This document shows, one piece after another, positions 34,601-46,456 of a DNA stretch of 64,000 bases. This DNA is from Siphonodentalium dalli (Eukaryota > Mollusca > Scaphopoda > Gadilida > Siphonodentaliidae): the NCBI GenBank assembly GCA_032622095.1, contig CP136066.1:41305835-41369834 (forward strand), in the 5' to 3' direction. Below the pieces are notes generated by a model, which was not told where the DNA came from, ran no database searches, and worked only from the letters and a program-made list of their open reading frames with translations. The position numbers were made by a program, and so were the translations under genes. How positions within the stretch are numbered: position 1 is the stretch's first letter; each line of letters starts with the position of its first letter.

Positions 34601-37285
34601 TCTATCTTCTATATCTATATTTGCGAATGTCTGTCTGTCTGTCTGTCTGTCTGTGTTCTATAGAAATTCACAGGGGACCATCTAGATGATGCCAAAGGGG
34701 TCTACTAGGAGTAGCTTTTCACGAGAAAGATAATGGTCGGGGTTAGAATTTATAAAGTGACGCCGTTGTTGTCAGGGGCAGAAAAGGGGGAGGGGCAGAA
34801 AAAAAATTTGTCGCCGATTGCCACGAAACTTACATATAATCATCCCCATGATATGAAGAATCCAACGGTGTGGTTTAAATATGTCAAAAGTGGCGTCGTT
34901 TGAGTCAGGGATGAACGGAAGGGGAGAGGGGCACCAAAATTGATAAAACTAATTTTAGCGCCGATTTCCACCAAATTGATATATATTCTTCTTCATGATA
35001 CAAGGAATCTAATTGTGCGATTTAACAACGCCAAATTGTTTTTGGATGAGAGATTGGAAGGGGGTGGGCACTAAATTTGATAATAAGTCGCCGATTGCCA
35101 CCACACTTACACAAAATCATCCCCATGGTATGAGGAGTCTGATGGTGTGGCCTCATTCGAGTCAGGGTTGCATTGAAAGGGACAGGGGCACCAAAATTGA
35201 TGCACAATTTTTTAGCGCCAATTTCCACCAAATTGATACACGTTCTTATCCATGATACGAGGAATCTAATCGTGATTTAAAGACGCCATAATGGTGCTGT
35301 TTGGGTGAGAGATGGAGAGGGGAGTCATTGGCACCAAATTTGATAAAAAAAATTGTTTAGTCGCCGATTATCACTAAACTTATAAACAATCATCTCCATG
35401 ATATCAGGAGTGTAATCGTGTGGTTTAAGGATGTCACAAGTGGGGCCATTCGAGTCAGTGGTGTATAGAGATGAGAGGGACACAACAAATTATATCGATA
35501 TGTTTAGTGCCGATTTCCACCAGATTGATACATATTCTTCTCCGTGATACGAGGAATCTTATCGTGTGGTTTAGATACACCAAATTGGTGCCCTATGGGT
35601 GAGAGATATCGGGACCTTAAATTTGATACGAATTTGTATACTCGCCAATTTTCACCAATTTCATATATATGCATCTCTAATCTCTAATGAGTCTTAGTGT
35701 GTGCAGCTTGAGTCCGAAATAGGGACGGGAGGGTCACCAAAACTGATACAAAATATTTTTAGTACCAATTACCATCAAATTCAGACAGGTTCTTCTCAAA
35801 TGATACCAGAAATAAAATCGTGCTGTCTGTCTGTCTTTTTGTCTGTCTGTGTGCGTTCTATATATAACTTCACACGGTACAATCGAGATGGCACCAAGGC
35901 GTTCTAAGAGGGGTAACTTTTTACAAGGAAGATAATGGTGTGGGTTAAAATTTTCTAAAATGACGCTGTTGGTGGGAGGGGAAATTAAAAAAATATGGTG
36001 AAATAGTTTTGTCGCCGATTTCCACCAAACGAATACATAATCACCTTCGCAATATGGCGTTGTTCGAGTCAGCGTTGCATCAATTGATTTAATAAACTAA
36101 ATTCCACCAAATTCATACACGTTTTTCTCTAATGATATACCATGAATTAAATCACATTTGGTGTCGTTTGCGTTACGGATGGCGAGCGGATATGTACTAT
36201 CATTGATAAGATTGCTATTCGCCGATATCCACATATAAGTTATATACAGTCACCAGGCCATCTCCATATCATTTTAAGTAGTTGGGCGTTCACATTTCAC
36301 AATCCCGACATATGGTGACCCACATAAGTCACTTGAACAATTATATCTTCTTAACAGTCATATTTATATGGGAATGGCAATCAAGGCATTCACACAATGA
36401 GCTAGGAAAAAGAGATAACTAGAAGAAGCATTAAACGTATATTTATCATTCTATTGAAGAGATACATATATTCGTGCAAACTGAGAGACCTCGAACCGTC
36501 AGAGGATTGCATAGATGTAATAACAAAATTTAGTCTGTTCCATTCAATACAGTTTCCACAAAAAGTTACAATTTGTCAAGAGATATGGAAGGCCTGTTCA
36601 AAAATAGTGGTCACATTGTGCAGTCAAATATAGTTTCTTCTGATATACAAGAAAATGCAGTTAGTAGCACAAGACTTTTCAGGATTCTACCAATACTGAC
36701 ATCTGACAAGGGTTTTAGAACAGACTTATCGACTGACATAAACAACTCAAAATCTCGCTCTGTGCCTGGCACATGTAGCTGATATATGTGCGCAGCAACA
36801 TTTCGTTTAAACTAAGAATATTTAGCCAATATATAGCACCATGAACAGAGGAGCACCTGAAAATTTCTTTGAAACATCTGTATCTTCATGGATATATGAT
36901 AGCCACGTATCCTCGAGATCTTAGTCCAACCCACTAGATTGATTGATACATCTCAATATGTAAAACCCAATTATCATCTTTTATCGAACTAATGTGTATA
37001 TGATGTTCATGTATCATATTATAACGTCTAATGTATACGCAGTTGTAAATAAATAAATACTTCATTATTGGTGGAACGGATTAATCGCGATAAACAGAAT
37101 GACAATTGACAAGGTGAGCCACTACTTATATTCCATGACTGTAATAATCATGTTTTGTGATGCTATTTGAATATATAATTTATGAGAAAACGTATAACAC
37201 TTTAAGCAAGAGCATTCTCTATTCCCAACAAATATCCACAGCATACATTAACCTGGGCAACGCCGGGTAACCCTGCTAGTATCTC
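34600..37285 (-). mobile_element. Repeat element, minus strand, TACTAGCAGGGTTACCCG start
   Basis: On the minus strand it starts at ~37285 with ATACTAGCAGGGTTACCCGG and ends near 34620-34657 with an (ACAG)n run, the same plan as the element at 26.8 kb. Its body at 34800-36250 is a degenerate dimeric repeat: a CGCCGATTTCCACC-type motif recurs at about 34813, 34961, 35090, 35216, 35360, 35507, 35645, 35765 and 36013, alternating two types with a ~275-bp double period. Confidence 0.65.
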
Positions 37286-37394
37286 ATATAACCGTTCCTA
37301 GTGTTTTGGACTGGTTGCAAATTGTGCCGTGTTTTCTTGTTACTCATATCGTATGATCATTTGCTCAGTACTGCATGTTGTTCATTTCGTCCCA

Positions 37395-37620
37395 GCCACT
37401 TCCAATCCCTAACAAAATAGATCTTACAGAACATTGTATGAAATTTTCCCGAAAACTCAATATTGGTTCCTGGCCATATTTTAATGTGAAATGAACAGAT
37501 TTGAAGGAATTAATAAGCGAGTGTGAGTATTGCCTATAAAATACAACCTTAGTAGGGCCTGAAACAGTTACTATAATTTATGATGGCAGTCAAAATGGCA
37601 GAAAATGTATAGAAAATGAT
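37395..37620 (-). repeat. Dispersed GCCATTTTGACTGCCAT repeat, inverted copies at 40.7 and 41.1 kb
   Basis: On the minus strand, CTGCCATTTTGACTGCCATC, GTAACTGTTTCAGGCCCTAC and CTGTTCATTTCACATTAAAA match 41055-41250 and, less well, 40800-40930 on the plus strand. Part of the large inverted-repeat structure. Confidence 0.7.
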
Positions 37621-37709
37621 ATAGTTTGTCCCTATGCGCTTGCTTGTCGCGACTGATATATGCATGGAGTTGACTAATTGCATTAGATACATTAAAAAGA
37701 AACATTTAA

Positions 37710-38066
37710 CCCTTTACCCAACAGAACGCCCAGAAACGCCCTAACAGCCTAAATTATCTTCGGTCTGTCTCAATAAAACCATGGAAATATGGGTATCATT
37801 GGAACCGGCTCATTGAGCACATTGTGATAGTTACAGTTATGCCCTGTGCCAATGCATTCTCTTATATATGCGAGTCGACCATAGGTCGCCTCGCATATAT
37901 AAGAGAATGCATTGGCCTAAAAAAAACTTTTTTTTAACACTTTTTACCATTTTTTCTTTAATATGTGTTAAGCCAATGCATTCTCTTATATATGCGAGGC
38001 GACCTATGGTCGACTCGCATATATAAGAGAATGCATTGGCACAGGGCCGTTCTGTTGGGTAAAGGG
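37710..38066 (+). mobile_element. TTAA-type MITE with two hairpin modules, copy D
   Basis: TTAA at 37706-37709 and 38067-38070. Ends CCCTTTACCCAACAGAACGC and CCGTTCTGTTGGGTAAAGGG. Both internal hairpins are intact. Confidence 0.9.
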
Positions 38067-38162
38067 TTAAATAGGACATGCACATACGGTATGAGATATG
38101 TTTTGTAAGACCAGAGACTCCCGCATTATATTTCATTTATTTACAACCTTGTAACCTTGTAA

Positions 38163-38600
38163 GATGTGTGTGGTGGGGATACCTATATATGTTTGTGGTG
38201 GGGATACCTATATATGTATGTGGTGGGGATAACTATATATGTATGTGGTGGGGATACCTATATATGTATGTGGTGGGGATACCTATATATGTATGTGGTG
38301 GGGATAACTATATATGTATGTGGTGGGGATACCTATATATGTATGTGGTGGGGATACCTATATATGTGTGTGGTGAGTATAACTATATATGTGTGTGGCG
38401 GGGATACCTATATATGTGTGTGGTGGGGAGACATATATATGTGAGTGGCGGGGATACCTATATATGTATGTGGCGGGGATACCTATATATGTGTGTGGCG
38501 GGGATACCTATATATGTATGTGGTGGGGATACCTATATATGTATGTGGTGGGGATACCTATATGTGTATGTGGTGGGGATACCTATATATGTATGTGGTA
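38163..38600. repeat. Minisatellite, 25-bp unit, ~17 copies
   Basis: GGTGGGGATACCTATATATG plus TATGT, with ATAACT, TGTGTG and GGCGGGG variants. No stop in any plus-strand frame, which creates a 177-codon artefactual frame (38078-38611). Confidence 0.95.
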
Positions 38601-40288
38601 TAACCTTGTAAAATTTAGTTCCGTGACATCAACTATGTGGAGAATGCACACACAGTGTATGACGATAATATGATTTGTGCATACTGATGTGGTTAAGATT
38701 AATCATATGTACACGGCAATGTTGTCATACTGGTCTTGTGGGCAATGAGTTCCAAAACCGTACTACATAAAATGTTCTCATACTCTAGTAGATCAGGGAG
38801 ATAATTTTATCACAGCATCATCAAATGAAGATACATTGGGTTGCTGGTACAATGTAACGGTGTTATCATCACATTTAATTATCACTCACGCACTTTCATA
38901 TGACAGCATCGAACCTTGCATGAGTTTAGATATCAGCGTATACCGGGCATCGTTGATGATATAACCCTGAACTGACATTTATTCAACTGTCTCTTCATGC
39001 ACAATGAACAATCTAATTTCCGTGTGCAAGACGATTAGAGGGGAAGCCAGGAATCCTGGTTTCACATGTACCAATCTATATGCCGTGTGAACTGACATAG
39101 AACATGCGCCTGACTACAATGGGGCATTTGGAAGACGATAATTCTAAATGAATATAACACACAATGACCCGATCCCAAAGTGAGCTTGGTCAAACTATTG
39201 GCAACTGGTTAATTATCAAATTACTGGCTGAAGTATATAACACAGTTGGTAGAATAGAGGCTAGCTCTAGTCATGGAAGTGTGCATATTTGGACTATTTA
39301 GTTAAGTAGAAATCACACTATGGCGATTACTCCCGATCGCTAGCGGTTGAGAAATTCCAAAGTATGCCCAGAACAATTGTTGCTTGGAAGCAATATTTGC
39401 AGAGAAAATTGGGTCACGGTGGAATAAACTTGAAGATACACAAGAGCAGGCTAGGATATCATTTTCTCTGAATCAGTTGTTCGCACATGGCACATCCCAA
39501 ATTGGGGGGCTAAATCAATTGTGGTCACAACACGGGCATAATAATTATGACACTGGTACCAAATGACAAGCTCTCCAATCTGGTAGTACATTGCAATACT
39601 CAACGATAAGTGGTGATGGAAAATATTTCCGGAACGAGACTTTGGGTTTAGGAGCAAATGCACTTCTATGTTTTTTATTCTAAGTGTATATGCCCATGAC
39701 AGCTTTTATTGTTTTCATATCTGAATTTCTGTCCACGATGCTTGTGCAATGTACATGTTCCTGACTAAATGGTGGTATTTAATTGCATTGCACGTCCGGT
39801 TATCAAAGATCGCGATAGATATAAGACAAATTATATTAGCCCAGGCGAAAGCTGGCAACTTGAAGATTCAACATGAATATACATGTTTAGGGTTTTGAGG
39901 GCTATTGTATATAATGTTATATGGCATGTCGAAACATGCATCACCACAGTTGGAACCAGCCTCCACTATATAGATACCATGGTTATGCTAAATTATATTT
40001 TCCGATCCAGTACTCCACACTTAGTATAGATGCATGCGTACTGCATAAATATCCAAATAACTCTCCCCAAAACTAAACAAATTTAAGCATTTGGTGGGAC
40101 CTATCAGACCCAAGAAGAATAGAGCGCAAATTCAAGACAAAAATTCAAACCGTACATCCTTCAAGTGAAGCACGAGTTCGGTCTGTTCTACTTCGAGGGT
40201 TGGTGAGTTATTTATCATGAGGTGATCATGTTTGGTGCTATCTCAATGTTCTGAAAACGCTGAAATGTGATCAACTATCAGCCACCTA
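38601..40288. other. Intronic, no gene seen
   Basis: AT-rich sequence without recognisable exons or tandem repeats. The 60-codon frame at 39384-39566 is not supported. Confidence 0.5.
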
Positions 40289-40380
40289 CAGTAATGCTCT
40301 AAACAATCGACTACTTAACCACATCAGAATTACCCATATTTCTGATGTGGTTAAGGAGTCGATTATTTAGAGCATTACTG
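40289..40380. mobile_element. Hairpin MITE, Tc1/mariner-like ends, copy 2 (short)
   Basis: 92 bp, almost a pure palindrome: CAGTAATGCTCTAAACAATC ... GATTATTTAGAGCATTACTG, TA on both sides (40287-40288, 40381-40382). It lacks the central part of copies 1 and 3. Confidence 0.88.
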
Positions 40381-41389
40381 TAGCATTACTCGATAGTAAG
40401 TACAGCTTTTTATGAACTATTTGGCATAATGAAGAATGTTACCTGCAAAAGTTATTGACTGTTGATTATTTGTTTGGTTGTTCAGTCGATAGACCATATC
40501 AGGACTAATACTACATCATTCCCACAGCCAGATTATGTTGAACTTTGACCATAATTGTTTTTTTTATTTCTGTGATATTTGTGCTATTTGATGATGATTT
40601 AATTCCTGAGCAGAGGCGCGAACTGCATTATTTCCATGATGAAATGTCAACATAAGCCTCACTGCTTATAATCATATATGATGCCCTAGACTTAGCCTTA
40701 ATGAGGCTAAATATTGATTTTCGCAGCCATTTTGAATGATACATTAGCTATTACAAAATGTGTTCAAGTGTGTGTCACCAATCTAACACTTCTGATATAT
40801 TTGTCACCATTTTGACTGTCATAACTGTTCAAGCACCGATGAAATTGAATTGTATAGGTAATAATTGCCTGGGCTTAACTCGTTCATTTCACATTGCACT
40901 ATGGCTAGAAATACGAAATTACACCAAGATAAATTTGATTAGGGATTGAAATGGACTGAGACAAAAGAAATAACAAGAGTAATGTCTCAATGCAGATTAA
41001 TCAACTTCACACATCAACCACAACGTCTAAACAAATAAGGATGAACATAGAATTTTCCATAAATTTGCCGCCATTTTGACTGCCATCATAGACCATAGTA
41101 ACCATTTCAGACCCTACTGAGATTGTATTTTGTCAGTAATACTTCCAATGGCTTAACTCCTTCGGATCTGTTCATTTCATATTAAAATATGACTAGAAAC
41201 CGAAACTGAGTTTTCGAAGAAATATCATACTACGTTCTTTAAAGTAGCTGAGCATAAATGAACAACAAATTTCACTGCCCAAATATTCGTAGGATATGAA
41301 TAATAGGAATACAAACAACAACTTGTCGTCAGTTCCAAACAGTAGAAACGGGTATAGAAGATATGAGTGAAAATGTGTCTATTTTTCAA

Positions 41390-41702
41390 TTCAGGTCACT
41401 ATTTTGGCAGCCATCTTGCCATTGGAGAACCACTTGTTCCTACAAAATGTAGTACAATGTAATAACATCCCAATAATATATACATTTGTATACATTATAG
41501 AAGACATTATCTCCCAATAAAATGGATTAAACAGAGTTAGTTCATATTTTGTAACACGTCGGCCATGTTGGACGCCATCTTGAATTATAGGAAATGCTCA
41601 AGGGTGTGAACTCCACACCCACCCAGAAATTGAAGCACATACCATCCAGAATCACAATCCGCTGAGAAAAAAAATTTAACAGAGAATTTTTACTTACCCC
41701 TG
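41390..41702 (-). repeat. Right arm of large inverted-repeat element
   Basis: Reverse-complement match to 34257-34600, ending TTTTTACTTACCCCTG at about 41702. It includes CCATGTTGGACGCCATCTTG and TGCTCAAGGGTGTGAACTCC. Confidence 0.75.
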
Positions 41703-42600
41703 ATAATAAAGTGCGTTCTCGATTATGAATGTTGTGATCGGTTTCGAGGTATCATAGGTAATTTTGTATGTGGCAATGTGGTATAAAGAGCGACCAATCT
41801 TCCGTCGACCAAAAGCGTTAGGCAATAAAGAGCGTTAACAATTATTAACTTTGTTGTCTTTTTCAAGGTATTATATAATGTGGCATGTGGCATTTGAATA
41901 TACGAATGATTGAGAATTTGGAAATAACTTACACAAAAACAACGATTGAAACAAAATAAGCATGTTATTAATGGCTGAAAAAACAACCAACCCAGGCGCT
42001 ACTAATTATATATTCATAAAAAAATATAGTCTGCCACACGAGAATGACCGAATATAACCACACTATCTTGATTAATTACATAACACATCGGATAACAACA
42101 GTATATATACACTGCGCGCGCACAAACTGATTCACATAGGGGTTAAGGAAATGGCATCTCGGCCCTTTCGAATATCCCGGTGTTACCCCCCCCCAAATCA
42201 CTTCATCATCAACTGATTCACAAATTAGTATCTGTTGACAAACAATTACCGAATCATATAGTCTGCATAATAAACTCCAGATCCGAATCTGTTTTTAATT
42301 CGCTGTACCATTTTGACGTCGTCGTAGTCTAGTCACATTCGAGAGGGCTTTCTGATTGCGTTTGGTGGTTTCTAGACCATATAAATAATTTAAGAAATAT
42401 CTTAGTACCGTCACTGTTATAAAGTTGTCATTCTCACGGTGTTTAGCTACTCTTAAAGCATCAAGGAAAAGTAATTGTCTATGAAACATTTAAGAACCTT
42501 TATATTTAAATAATATTTCAAGAATAGCGGCCCTGGTATTAGGTGCTAGCAATACGACTGAAATATTCATCTTGATTATGGTTGGCTTGCAACAACCACC
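41703..42600. other. Intronic, no gene seen
   Basis: AT-rich intron with a short C run near 42187-42196. Frames at 41723-41986 and 42295-42489 (minus) show no known domain. Confidence 0.45.
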
Positions 42601-42800
42601 ACAGCCATTATTTCATTATTTTATAACCTGAATGTGTTTGAATGTTTTATACACATCGCGTCTTTTCCTTTATTCGCCCAGACAACTGAGACTCCACACA
42701 AATGACAATTTTAGATAAAATAACGGTACTTTACCATAACAGCATCATTTTGAACTATCAGGATCATAGCAATTCAGCAGAACACACCATCATTGTTGAA
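42600..42800. repeat. Dispersed repeat, related copy at 6090-6290
   Basis: CAGCCATTATTTC, AAATGACAATTTTAGATAAA, ATAACGGTACTTTACC and TATCAGGATCATAGC parallel the 6.1 kb copy. Ends ~55 bp before exon 7. Confidence 0.45.
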
Positions 42801-42852
42801 AATTAGGACCAGTTAACTAAGGGTGAAATTGGAAACTTTCTATCCATTGTAG

Positions 42853-43033
42853 AAATAACCAACAAAGTGCGGTCTGAAAAGATCGACCCACCTTTCCGCC
42901 CAACTGTAGCCACCGCCTATGATGTACCTCCACGTATGTTGGGCTTACTTTGTGATTGTTGGGCTGAAAATCCCGGTGAACGACCAACATTCGAAGACAT
43001 CAGAAAGTACATCAAGAAACACAACACAGATCA
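42853..43033 (+). CDS. Guanylate cyclase exon 7: end of kinase homology domain
   Basis: Phase 1 start, phase 2 end. It reads EITNKVRSEKIDPPFRPTV, then MLGLLCDCWAENPGERPTFE and DIRKYIKKHN. The E-I-x-x-K-V...P-F-R-P and C-W-A-E-x-P-x-E-R-P motifs close the pseudokinase C-lobe. The acceptor is TATCCATTGTAG, and the phase-1 G of exon 6 completes GAA for the first Glu. The donor is ATCA|GTAAGTG at 43034. A dispersed repeat also found near 6.1 kb ends about 55 bp upstream. Confidence 0.92.
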
Positions 43034-43035
43034 GT

Positions 43036-43890
43036 AAGTGAATATCTATTTGACTAATAGTATTAATTACATCCATCTGCTTCTCTGTAGTACTCTGCCA
43101 TTGCTTTCAACAATGCTAATGCATATAAATAGGATGATTATATTATAGGGCGGAGTGAACGTTGAATATTGGAATCTCGTCATGGCAACGTCACTAAAAA
43201 GCTCCATAAATTTAATGATATTTCTGACTAAAATTAATTTTCAGGTTGATAATTTTCACTGATAAATAATTAGAAGTACTAAGCACGGTTTTCTAATATA
43301 ATTACGCATTTCAAAGGCATCATACCAATAGCAAACAGTTCATAAATCGCTTCACTATTTATAAGTTTGTTATTCAATATGATGCTTTCTAACTGTAATT
43401 AAATTAGGAAACCAAAGTTATTCCGTAAGTAAAATTTAGAAGTGGTCGAGTATAATCACAGTGTGTGTACGAGTCATCAGATAGCTAGTATAAGTGTTAT
43501 TAATGGGCACAGTCAGAACATCCCAGAATTATAATTTTACGATTTCAGTTTATCAATAGATGGAATATCAAAACTAAGAGGAACATGGAGAAATACATAG
43601 ACGTTGTTCTTATATTCATTACTGATAGTTGTCAATTAACGAATTTTTGCATGTTGAAACCATTGTTATGTAAACAAATCCATTACAGTTATTTGTCAAC
43701 GAACATCGCTAAATGTATAGTAAGTTCAAATATGTTAGTCTGAATATGATTTTCAGAATATTTTTCAATGCTCTGACCTTTGAAAATGTCTACCATCAAT
43801 TTTGATCAATTTGGTGTCTTACTGGACTTATTGGACTGGAATCCGTAATTCCACTATAACTATAACGTTTACATACCAATCTAATTGACA
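43036..43890. other. Intronic, no gene seen
   Basis: AT-rich intron sequence after exon 7. Nothing recognised. Confidence 0.5.
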
Positions 43891-43892
43891 TA

Positions 43893-44390
43893 CGCAGGGT
43901 TCGCGCTGGACCGAAATATACTTTTGCCAAATATTTTGCCAAATGAAAATATTTTTTGCCAAATTCTTTTAGAAATTGCCAAATGCTATTACTTTCTGCA
44001 AAATGAAGTTTTATATTTCTACAAGCGCTGTTTGAAAAAACATTTGTTATCGTTAGGAAAGCAGTTAATTATTACCGAACAATACGATTGTTGAAGTGCT
44101 GCTTCACCAGAAGTGCAAATAGAAAAGAGGATTATCTATATGTGAACACCACAACAATAACTTATATAGTAATCTGATCGATACTAATGCTATCAGATTA
44201 CCTGCATTTTGATAAAGGTGTTAACATTTTCTAACCTTATAGACCGCAGTTAATTGCAATGGTTTCCTTAAATTAATGTCATGAGTGACCAATACTTTTT
44301 TTTCCTTGATAATTTAAAAAGTGACTTGCCAAAACTTTTGCCAAATGAAAATATTTTTTGCCAAATGTAAATTATTTTTGCCATTAGCAA
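43893..44390. repeat. TGCCAAAT-rich repeat debris
   Basis: CAGGGTTCGCGCTGGACC at 43896 begins a stretch with repeated TTTTGCCAAATGAAAATATT. The same motif cluster recurs at about 44330-44385. The 69-codon frame at 43885 results from it. Confidence 0.55.
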
Positions 44391-45840
44391 GTGGAAACTA
44401 ATAACAAAGGTAATCTATTTTTTCTTTTTTTGTTATTTTGCATGAACCCACTACGAAGGCATGTAGGCGAATTTGAATCTGTGACTTGTTACATTTGAAG
44501 TAAATCATAGGTATCGATTTAGCTTGATTGCGTTTGAATCAGTCATGTAACAAATAAGACATGAAATGACGAATATTATACTGTTACAATTACTATAAGC
44601 ATCTCCCAATCATGGGGTGGGTGGGGGGGGGGGGGATAAAACGCAGAACTTCAAGAGTAGAGTGAAGTTTGACCGCCGTGTCAAGCAAGTTAAACCAATG
44701 CAAAATCAGTCGTGTGAATATGCTCACACGAGCTTACGGTTACGATTGCCTTGAACATCGTTCAGATGGCGCAGTATTGACCCAATTTGAATGACCAAAA
44801 CAAACTGGACAACTTCGTCAACTCTTTACCGGCCGTGCACACGTTGACGAACATCAATAAATATATGAGTTAAACATTCCAGCGAAGATTGTTATTGGTT
44901 GTCATAAGCACATCCATTTTTTCACAAAAGAGCTGCCGGGGTAATTATATTTTGGATATTCCAAGTGCACAGAAATATATTTATATTCACATATTGCTTC
45001 TGCGTTTCCCATATCATTATGATAGCCACCCTCTCTGATCAATGTGGTTATATCTAGTTTTCGCGGATTGTAAATGGCATGGGACCTAAAAATCCCCCGT
45101 GATTTCTATGATGGAGTCTTCGTGGGGCTGATTTAAAAAAGCTATATAAATGTTGTAGATATGTAATAAGAACTGAAAGCACACCTTAATGTTACCCTGT
45201 AAGTAGTCAGTAACAAATGGGATCTTTTTGTAATGTCTCTGTATTGTGTTTTTGTATGGTTTTTTATAGAATATTAAAAAATAAGAAATCAATATCACTA
45301 TGTTTAAACTGATATAAAAATTTAACTCAAACATATTTCAACTACTTGTTGAACATTGAACAACTTAACATCATGACATTTTTGAGAAGTTTGCTGAGTG
45401 AAACTTATTTCTGTTTACATGTTCCTGATTCAAAATTAATCTGTCGTAGTCGGTTTTCCTCGACACTGGGGCCGTGGGTTTTACAGGGCTGATAAAAAGG
45501 CGCCACATCTGCCAGGTACGGGGCATAGGTCTGTAGACCCCGTCAAAATGCAAACACTGTTACAACTCTATAACATTGCCTGCAACTTGTATCCGTCGTT
45601 CTCACTAAGTGTATACATATAAGCAATGAATGGTGGAGTGAACGTGGTCATAGGTTCATGGAGTTAATTCATTTTGTTTATCTGTGCTCGTGGTCAAAAT
45701 CCCATGACCACAGTGAAACTGCAATTATTTTTTTATGTGACGCCATATAAATTACCTCTATACATGTAGATGAGATTGTGAAGGGGTGCCACGTTCCGGT
45801 GACAGTACAATATGGCGAAAGCTAACTTATTCATTGTTAT
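44391..45840. other. Intronic, no gene seen
   Basis: AT-rich intron with a 14-base G run at 44622-44635. Minus-strand frames at 45086-45334 and 45371-45553 are not recognised. Confidence 0.5.
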
Positions 45841-45850
45841 CTGTATTCGA

Positions 45851-46106
45851 CTTTTGTCAGACAGGGAGGCGACAGGGATATAATGAATTTATTCGATCTT
45901 ATCTTTAATCTGTTTGTCAGACAGGGATGAATCATGGATATAATTACCTTATTCGATGTGTTCTTTAGTCTGTGACTGTCAAACAGGGAGGGATTATGGA
46001 TATAACGACCTTATTCGATGGTATCTTTATTATGTTTCTGTCAGAAAGGGAGGTATAAATGATATAATGAACTAATTTGATATTATCTTTACTCTGTTTC
46101 TGTCAG
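45851..46106 (+). repeat. Tandem copies of the exon 8 acceptor, 60-66 bp unit
   Basis: Five copies (the last is the real acceptor) of TGTTTCTGTCAG|AAAGGGAGG and then GATATAATG with a TTATTCGATNTTATCTTTA-type filler. Copies of the TCAG end at 45860, 45920, a mutated one near 45982, then 46044 and 46106. Each carries ~25 bp of the exon's 5' end. Confidence 0.85.
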
Positions 46107-46247
46107 AAAGGGAGGTATAATGGATATAATGGTGCAGAAGTTAGAGAAGTACGCCAGTAACCTTGAAGATATCGTGGCACAGAGGACAATGGAACTTACA
46201 GATGAGAAGAGAAAGACTGATAATCTGCTCAATCGAATGCTACCACC
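46107..46247 (+). CDS. Guanylate cyclase exon 8: coiled-coil dimerisation linker
   Basis: 141 bp, phase 2 at both ends. It reads KGGIMDIMVQKLEKYASNLE, DIVAQRTMELTDEKRKTDN and LLNRMLPP. This is the linker helix between pseudokinase and cyclase domain of receptor guanylate cyclases, ending at the M-L-P-P/R that opens the cyclase domain. It mediates dimerisation and signal transfer. Both edges have been tandemly copied into the introns: the acceptor and first ~25 bp recur upstream at 60-66 bp spacing (five copies counting the real one), and the donor and last ~10 bp found the 47-bp array downstream. The donor is ACC|GTAAGTAT at 46248. Reading into the intron meets TAA at once. Confidence 0.94.
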
Positions 46248-46456
46248 GTAAGTATAATATTCAATAATGAAGCCGATATCCCAGTGCTTGTGAGAGAGAG
46301 ATTCTGACTACTAGATTTCCTATGTATGCTATATTAACGTATAAATAAGTGACAATACAAGGTAACTTGAACACCTTCCGTTGTGTGTGAGTACTGTTCA
46401 ATTGTCAGTTTGAGTATCATATACTGAGTACAAAGTGCGGCTAGTATATCATTGTA
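46248..46456. other. Founder unit and unique spacer
   Basis: The intron opens with GTAAGTATAATATTCAATAA then TGAAGCCGATATCCCAGTGC, the sequence of which the 47-bp array is made. About 165 bp of unique sequence separates it from the array proper. Confidence 0.8.

Noticed and set aside
38078-38611. 177-codon frame (GIPIYVCGGD-type repeats)
   Set aside because: By-product of the 25-bp minisatellite.
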